Shown: positions 56,802-64,000 of the stretch, one piece after another
How the letters are laid out: every line of letters begins with the position of its first letter
Position numbering within the stretch: position 1 is the first letter of the stretch
DNA from: Phoronis australis
Taxonomy: Eukaryota; Phoronida; Phoronidae
Direction: 5' to 3'
DNA length: 64,000 nt
Assembly (NCBI GenBank): GCA_002633005.1
Contig: NMRA01000138.1
Coordinates: 650,684-714,683 of the forward strand
Position numbers and translations under genes: made by a program
The notes under the pieces: generated by a model
What the model was told of the DNA's origin: nothing
The model's database searches: none
Seen by the model: only the letters and a program-made list of their open reading frames with translations

Positions 56802-58479
56802 AGGAAAATGCCACCTGATTTAATTAGTCTTTTTTGCCATCTTAATCGGTCTATATCCACTTCGCCTCGCATACGGTCGACCTTATCTTGCCAAGAGGTG
56901 TCGCGTTAACCTGTGAGGAAGGTGAGAAACGACGTTAGCGACGTCAGTGGTTCATATGCAGAGTGAATGCCGCTATGTTGCGGTGCATCGTTCCCGCTTG
57001 TCCGAACTAAGCAGCTGCAAGGAAAGCGGGTATATCGTTTTTTTATACTTCCTCGAGACTCCGAAATGCTTAGGGAGGGGCTCATGGTAATGAAGAATGA
57101 AATGCACGCTGTAAATAGCAAGTATGAGGCCGTGAAACATCTCCGTGTCTGTGGCCTGCAGACGTCGACAGTGCCTGACAAATGCTGGCTTACCAAATAA
57201 CTCCATACGTTCCGTTGTCTGTGCTTGTTCACGGTGCCTCTCTAGTATTTATTCATCACTGTATTCCTGTTGGAATTGATAGCCTGTAAAACTTAACGAT
57301 CCACCTGCGAAGTCGGAACTGAGCTCTAGCTCGTCCTAAGTCGCCGGGGATTGCGAGTTGCCATGTTGGTGTTTATTACTGAGCGTTCTGTTTCGAAATG
57401 AATTATTCTCACCCTAACCAATACTTATATAAAATTGAAACAAAGTCTGTCTCATTAGATGCAATTTGTAATGCTGTTGGAGTGTTCGTGAATGCAAATG
57501 ATTTGAGAAGCCAGCAATGAATAAATCACTGCGTTACCGGCTTTATAAAACTAATTGACGGGACACCGAGGCCATGTGAGCTCATGCTAATTTAGTATTT
57601 GCTGGCAGAAACTGTTGTGAAACAACTCGATTTCCATCCCACGGCCAGGTGTTAGTGGAATCTTTATTTACATTTACATTACTCAAATAATGATTGTCAA
57701 TGTACAACTTCTGTCCTGACGGTGCTGTGGCCAAAGCGGAACCTGAGTTCGCGGCCCCCGAGGAGTAAGTAGAAAATTTGCAGTTTTGTGGCTAATTCAC
57801 CAACATAATCAGTTGCACATTACTTTGGCTCACTAGTATAGTATTTTCTTGACTGGAAGTTTAGTTTCCACTGAACTTTGGCTGGTTTATGTTCGTGATG
57901 TCTGATCAGTTTCCGAGCCACTGGGCGGGATAACGACTCGGAGTCAATCCGGTCCGCGACGGGCCTGATCGGGCTCCGAGCCACTGGCCAGGATAACAAG
58001 CGTTTTGTGTTTAGAACTCAAAAAATCACAAGTCTAAACAACACAGATCTACGTTCTCCTGTCTGTATCTCACGGAAATACTTCGAAATTATCTCCGAAC
58101 AGACCCCAAACTCCTGCTACGGACCTTATTGGCCTGTCGAACTTTGTAGGCTACGGTGTGTCCAAATACCAATAAATCCGTAAGAGCGAAATAAAACAAC
58201 ATGTTTTTATAAGAACTCGGTGTATTTTTAAGGGTTTTACATCGAAGTTTGATGATTTATTGGTGTTAAACGATGACTTCAAGCGATAAGTTGACACCAG
58301 TAACCAGTGTTGTTAACTGCTGAACAGACAGCGTGTGAAACCGATGAGGTCATTGGATAATTTAAACACCTCCGTCTGCCGTCAGGTGTCAGGTAACGCA
58401 ACCGTACGTGTCGTTATGGAGTAGAACTACTCGATCTAAATTGATACAAATTAGGTTGTTTTTTGGGTGGCATGCTCCT
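56802..58479. mobile_element. TTAA-flanked Kolobok-like DNA transposon remnant
   Basis: Ends AGGAAAATGCCACC and, inverted, AGGAGCATGCCACC, with TTAA on both sides (56798-56801, 58480-58483). TTAA duplication is known for piggyBac and Kolobok. Inside, 56967-57200 has a plus-strand frame that resembles a damaged THAP zinc-finger segment, and Kolobok elements encode THAP-domain proteins (family knowledge), which favours Kolobok. The element is GC-richer than its surroundings, and 57911-57935 and 57976-58000 share a direct repeat (TCCGAGCCACTGG...GGATAAC). No intact transposase. Confidence 0.6.
56967..57200 (+). pseudogene. Decayed THAP-like segment inside the TTAA-flanked element
   Basis: 77-codon frame with Cys near the start (PLCCG), an aromatic-proline stretch (VYRFFILPRD), and LRVCGLQ, comparable to the C-x-x-C ... 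RFP ... C-x-x-H layout of THAP fingers, with the final His replaced by Gln. It is short, has no flanking transposase domain and no recognisable AVPTIF tail, so it would not form a proper finger. The THAP reading is an inference from pattern alone. Confidence 0.4.
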
Positions 58480-59494
58480 TTAAGTGTTCCCATTGACGGA
58501 AGCTTCAACAACACCGAAGCTTCAGAGGCAGTGGGAAAGACCTTTCAATTTTTCTGCTAATTTTAATTAAAGCTGCATTTTGCTCATGTTTAGCTTTCAG
58601 TGTTGAAGCTGTTTGCTGTTTATATTACTACACTCATCCAATCTTGGGATGAATGAGCTGCCAACTCATAGTAATGCATACATGCGCCATTTTCAAATCT
58701 GCAATTTTAGATTTGAGCTAGCCCAATGAATTCTGAGGCATTTTCTTGAGTCGCTGGTGGTTTCAGTGTTCTTGTTGATGACAGAAACCAAGTATTATCG
58801 TGGTATGAAATATTTCAGTATGAAACTAATCTTATAAGCATAAATTATAGACCTCATTCAATTTTATTTTTTTTCATCAGCCAAACAGGGTGAACTACAG
58901 CTTTAAAAGGAATCCTTCTCATTGAATACAGTCTTCATTTCATTCATAATCTTTGTAATTGTACACAATGCATGCTCACGCGCGGACACAAAATATATAG
59001 ATAATATGTTATTCAAGATAGCTCCATATGTTTGCTATCACAAGCAGTACGTTCAATAATTAGAACATTCAATGCATCCAGTGAAAGCAAAGCGCCATGC
59101 AATGTATGTAGTACATAAAGGTTCTTTATTTAAATCTTGCTTTTACGCATTTTCATCATGTTCAAGTGAAGTCCAGTGTTTGTATTGCGAAATTGTGTAG
59201 AGGTTTGATGCAAAAATGTCGCTGGGTTGTGACAAGGTAGCTTGAAGTAGAATTTACATTTCTCAACTTGTAAATAATCAATAGCTATGGCTTTTTACAT
59301 GGAAGATGAACTAGATGAACTGCCAAATTACACAGATAAAATGCATATTATTTGCATTTCTGTTTCAGATTTTTCAAGCATGTAGACGCTTGTGTTTACA
59401 TTCTGTTTCATGTTTTTGAAAACCTATTTTTCTTCAAACACTTACAATGTACTGTGGCTGTTCGTTCATATTGTTTTGTTTTTGCATTGATTAG

Positions 59495-59544
59495 GTTGTT
59501 GGCTATAGAGAAGCGGTTTTGAAACTTGAGAAGGACTTGTGCAA
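59495..59544 (+). CDS. Candidate exon (weak)
   Basis: Acceptor TTTTTGCATTGATTAG, donor TGCAA|GTGATT, 50 nt, phase 0 in and 2 out, so it could follow exon 10 of the coiled-coil gene. Encodes VVGYREAVLKLEKDLC. Short enough to arise by chance. Confidence 0.25.
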
Positions 59545-61800
59545 GTGATTAATTGGAGAGTTGAAAAAACACAAACTAATATCAAATTTCTATTAAATAC
59601 ATATGTATTGAGGAATTTTATTGTCTGGATTGCATTGCTTCATTAAAAATAAATTGGTTGTTGCTGAAAATCTATACTGTAATTTTCTCATTTAGTTGGC
59701 GCTCATTACAGTAGAAAGTGAAATTTTGTCAAAATGCTCAAGAAAGTTAAAAACAACATAAATTTGATTGTATTGTTGACATCATTTGCTCTGTGTTCAT
59801 AAAGCAACTCCTGGTAAAGCCTGTTATTTTAATTAAAACAGAAAAATGACAGTTCTGATCAGGATTTTGTGTAAACATTCTGTAGAATTATGGTATTTAG
59901 GATAAATAGTTAGAATGAATAGGTTTCACTGTTTGTGTTCACTGGTATTAAACTTGGATGGGAAAGCATTGTATATCATATTGAATCAACTGTCTTGATC
60001 TTGCTGCTTCTATTGTAAAAGGCAATGAAGCTTTCCAGTTTCTATACATTTGAATAAAGATGGTTCGTGAAAATTTAAGTATATTTTTTTAAATGTTCTT
60101 GAGCTTATAACTGAGCAACTATTCATCCTTAAAACATGTGAAAGGTTCAAATATTTTTAAAATTTCACATAGACGAAATAAATCTCCATGAAAATAGTGT
60201 TATGTTAAAAATCCGGGTTTACGCAGTAACTTGCATTTGCTAGTTTTGGTAGCACTTGATATTTGCATCACTCGGCACATGTGAGTAGTCCTCGTCACCT
60301 CAGCACATCTAATTCATGGTCATTTTGTAAACATGTGTGCACACATTTCTAAAGACTCCCTTCAGTCTGCCAAAATCAATAGAGTGTGCTAGTTGTTGAT
60401 TTTTGCTGGAGATGTATTTAGGCAATTTGCCTCAGGTTTACTGACTTGGTGAAAGGAACATTGTATTTACTGTTAGTTCACCATTGAATAGAATAAAAAG
60501 ACTTCTTACACATGTATTGTGCACCTTTTATCTGGTATACAGTATAACCTACATTCCATTTGTGTGCTTTTCAATATTCGAATGTACAGTTTTTGAATTG
60601 TATATCTCCACCTGCAATCTATCTTTATTTGACAAATAGCAAACCATCCATAATTGTAAAAAGATGTAATTTCATCTAGTTAAAATACTGTTGGTTTACT
60701 TTCCCCTGTTTGATTGACGGTCCAACCACCTGAGGGCTCTTTTCATACTGAGTGAGCCAATCTGCAGTCTTTTTATGTTCTGTTGATGGTAACCATGCTC
60801 TGACCTGGTCTCCAAGGCTCAGCCTCTTTTTGAATCAGCCGGGAGTCTGATTGGAGAAATGTGTCAACAGTATATGAGCTCTATAAGCAGACGTCAACGT
60901 AGACTTAAGTGTGTGAAGAATGGAAGTCTTGTTCTAGAGAAAGTTTAGGATTCATGCAGGTTTTGAGTTGTGAAGTGCTCAAGTGAACATATATCTTTCA
61001 CCAAGAACACAGAGGCTGTATCTAATTTGGATTAATTACTCATAAGATGAATCTCCATTACTGAGAGTTGATAGTCTGCTGTGGATTCTTTGGAGTTTAC
61101 CTCCTTGACTTTTCAAGTGGAATTTTATTTCAGTTTGAAAACTCAGAAAACCTTGGTTGTTTTGTTGGATACTGTGTGGACATAAAGTTTGTATCCTAAC
61201 TCCTGGCTACTTAGTTATCAAAGCTTGTGTTTACCTAGGGAATCAAAGTATTAATATTTCGATTAATCAATCCTATAATGCAGATTAAAGACTTTGGCAC
61301 ATTTGGATTTTAGAGGCATTTTCTTAGCTCAACAGTTATCGTACATATTTAAAACATTTAATACCGTGCTAAATAAAATCCGGATTAGGCTACATTTGTG
61401 GTTAATCACTAACCTAAGGTGTACACCAGACACAATCCTTTTATTACTTTAAATTCTTTTGGGCTTTTGTTTGATTTCTTTGAGACTTTGTCGAAATACT
61501 TTTTCTAAAAGTTCATTAACCTGTATTATTGGCATGAAAAAATTACACGCCGTTTTATCCAAGACATTACTGCAAAGTTATTAGCAACGTATGCACGGCC
61601 ATTTTATGATATTTGTGCACAGGTCTGGAGAAGGCATTGTAGTTTTTGTGATTTAACGCGAGGACCACTTAAAAACATTATCAAGACATTACTTGCACAC
61701 TGTCAATTGGAGAACTAAAATTGGACACACCTTTTTTCTTGATGCGTGACGTTGGAACAATGTTACTAAGATCGTCATTGGATATTGTGTGCGATGGTTA

Positions 61801-61893
61801 ATGAAATGTGAAGTAAGGATGGCCATACAACTTGTACAATACAGAGACTTGAGGTCTCTCGTGGATACAACTGCACCGGTGTTTGAATACGAG
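61801..61893 (+). CDS. Candidate first exon (weak)
   Basis: ATG-initiated frame of 31 codons, MKCEVRMAIQLVQYRDLRSL then VDTTAPVFEYE, ending at a good donor GAG|GTATGG. A second ATG is in frame at codon 7. It could be an alternative first exon of a downstream gene. No homologue recognised. Confidence 0.3.
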
Positions 61894-62288
61894 GTATGGT
61901 ATGACTATGTAGCTCACCTGTTGATTCCTTATTTGTTTAAATTATTTTAAAGCTGCAATTTGTCTTGCTCTGCTCATTGAAAATAGTATGAGGACTTTCA
62001 CTTTTTCTAAAATTGACGATAGGATTCTATTTTCTTTACCAACAAGATTGAAACAATCTGCGACCTATAGAGTTATTTGGAGGTGGCCAGCCCTAAAATT
62101 GCAGATTCGAAAATGGCGCATGGTTGGTAATGGAAATTGTCCTATCACGGGAAGGAGTATTATGAGACTGATTTTATGTGAGTAAATGGTCCAGTTTGAT
62201 TTTACATTTTTAGCCACCTAAGCATTGCAAAATGCAGCTTCAAGTAGAAGAATTTTTATGAGTAAAATTGACAATTTATTTCATACTA

Positions 62289-62381
62289 GTCACTTACAGG
62301 GGTCTCGCATTTTGAGAAACAGTTTTGTCCACTGAACAGGTATTGAACTGGTTCTCAAAATGCGGGACGCTTGTAAGTGAC
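62289..62381. repeat. Imperfect inverted repeat, 30-bp arms
   Basis: GTCACTTACAGGGGTCTCGC and onward (62289-62318) pairs with 62352-62381 at 26 of 30 positions across a 33-base loop. Small hairpin or foldback relic. Confidence 0.75.
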
Positions 62382-64000
62382 TTGCCTTTTAAGTCAAAGG
62401 ATATTTGAATGAATTCAAATTAGCAATTTGGCTTAAAAGACAAATTTTAGTAATACAGGCAGCTAAAACACCTCACGTCTTATTAGTTACCGCTGTGAAT
62501 GATTGGTGTAAGATTTGGTCTTTACTAACTAACATTTCCCCTTATGTTTATCACGCATCTACTTTTATGTTTTGTTTATACCTAGTATTGGTACTATTAT
62601 TATATTTTATTAGTTGTTCTTTTTTGCTAAAATTTATATATTGACTTTTTTAAAAAAGGATTTTGCTGCTTGTATGGAGGTAATTGTTAAACATGTAAAA
62701 ATGACAGGAATAGTAAGTTCTGTAAGTCTTGGTGCATATAACAATAACCTTGGTGAGTTGGTACAACTATAGTTTATGTACATTACAAGGCGTACTGTTT
62801 AATTTCCAATTTATATATAAGGGTTTGTGTTTGATAAAATCACTGTCGTGGCAGTGTGGCATTTATAATCATTGAACTGAGCTCATGATCATGGCAAACT
62901 AATTCTGGTCCAAGGTGATAACAGGCCGGCTTGATAGATAAATGATTTTACCTTACCTATTATTACTTGCGGGTGTTTACAAAATAACTCTGTGATATCG
63001 TTGCATATCTCCATTTCAAGATAAATTTCTGGCACTAGAGTGCATACATTTAGTTTTGATAAGAATTTGATATTGCAGAAAAATACTTTGAAGTATTCTT
63101 GTGTGTGACTGTTCACTGCTCAAAATTTCCACTAACATTCAGCCCATCAACACCTGATGTTCCACGAGTGTGAATTACTTGTTGGTAAAGAGATGCTTTT
63201 TACTCCATAAATATTACCTTGTGTCTTGAAAATGATGCTGTCAGGATACATGTTCTGTCTCTTCCTTTAAAATCATCAACTTGGAGACATTTTGCAATTA
63301 TAAAAATTCGTCTCCATTGCAGAAAAAAAAATTGTCAGGCCTGTACTTGATTGGCTTTTTCTCAATGATTTTTTCAACAGCATTCACCACTTGTGTTTGC
63401 TCTGTAAAAACCGATGTGCTTGGTATTTTATTATGCCTCAAGTTATGCGATGTGTTTTTAATGTGTCATATGTGTCGGAAATTAGTTATAAAAATATTTT
63501 GAAATAAGCCACCCCTTACAATATTTAGTTCATGTAAGCAGAGTAGTTGTTTAGCGTCTTTTGAAAAATATTGCTAATGGCATAACTATTGTATAAGTGT
63601 AGTACGCATTGGTGATTTCAGATAAATAACTTAACAAGTCTCTATTTCTGATAAATCTCATGGACAAATTGTTACCTTTAAGATTTTGTTTCCTTTATTT
63701 GTATGCCACTACATATTGATTTCTGTCCAGGACAGGACTTAGTGTACATCTAGATCTACAGTAGGAGAACAATTAGATTTAATTTGTTCTCTCAGCTGTG
63801 AGGTTCAGTCTTGCAAACCTGCAAATGATGTCAATATTTTCATGTAATGGACTGCAGAGGTGTCTGAAGCTTTAGTAATGTGATTTGCAATTTGTTATTC
63901 AATCAATTAATAATGTAAACCGACAATCAAACAAAGAAGTGACGCATTTCTAATGTCACTACTAAAATATTCATTGATATTTTTTGCTTTGCTGTTTTAA

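Larger units (their letters stand above)
55158..64000. other. Long 3' stretch, presumably a large intron
   Basis: Nearly 9 kb with no confident exon. It holds the TTAA-flanked element 56802-58479, a small inverted repeat (62289-62381) and two weak candidate exons (59495-59544 and 61801-61893). The rest is AT-rich with no family-level coding signal. Whether the coiled-coil gene continues past 64000 cannot be told. Confidence 0.55.

Overview
The window looks like nuclear DNA from an invertebrate metazoan. It is AT-rich, genes are split into short exons by introns of 0.2-4 kb with ordinary GT-AG sites, and intergenic and intronic DNA is packed with short inverted-repeat DNA transposons, minisatellites and microsatellites. 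The encoded codanin-1 is close enough to the vertebrate protein to align exon by exon. I cannot name the species; a deuterostome or lophotrochozoan invertebrate would fit. Three N gaps (11086-11160, 23599-23773, 37932-38445) and a lone N (47159) show a scaffolded assembly.

Layout. (1) 1-17123, minus strand: the 5' part of a CDAN1 (codanin-1) gene. Fifteen coding exons with consistent phases were traced from the start codon at 17123 to 664; the remaining exons lie off the left edge. One intron uses a GC-AG boundary. Introns carry an hAT-like element (5102-6946), a TAA-flanked Harbinger-like element (8225-8794) and a non-LTR retrotransposon fragment directly behind exon 1. (2) 17124-33636: a repeat-rich intergenic region with one single-exon gene on the minus strand (21608-23278), a secreted sushi plus five-TSP1-repeat protein with a GPI-like or membrane tail, and a complete Mutator-like foldback element with 9-bp target duplications (25647-26562). 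(3) 33637-55157 and probably beyond, plus strand: a coiled-coil protein gene that I do not recognise. Ten exons were traced. Its introns carry an element full of AGTGAG/CTCACT words, a TA-flanked element full of GGGCGGTTAA-like words, a GTAC-flanked element, a palindrome-array foldback element and a 741-bp near-identical duplication that is probably an assembly artefact. (4) 55158-64000: mostly unannotatable, with a TTAA-flanked Kolobok-like element bearing a decayed THAP-like segment and two weak candidate exons.

There is no operon-like logic here; the three genes are separate transcription units. CDAN1 and the TSP1 gene share the minus strand, and the coiled-coil gene is transcribed away from them. 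The most distinctive content is the set of non-autonomous transposons, especially a Mutator-like family whose tips keep a stem-loop while its sequence changes, and two cases in which a transposon has landed inside a minisatellite.
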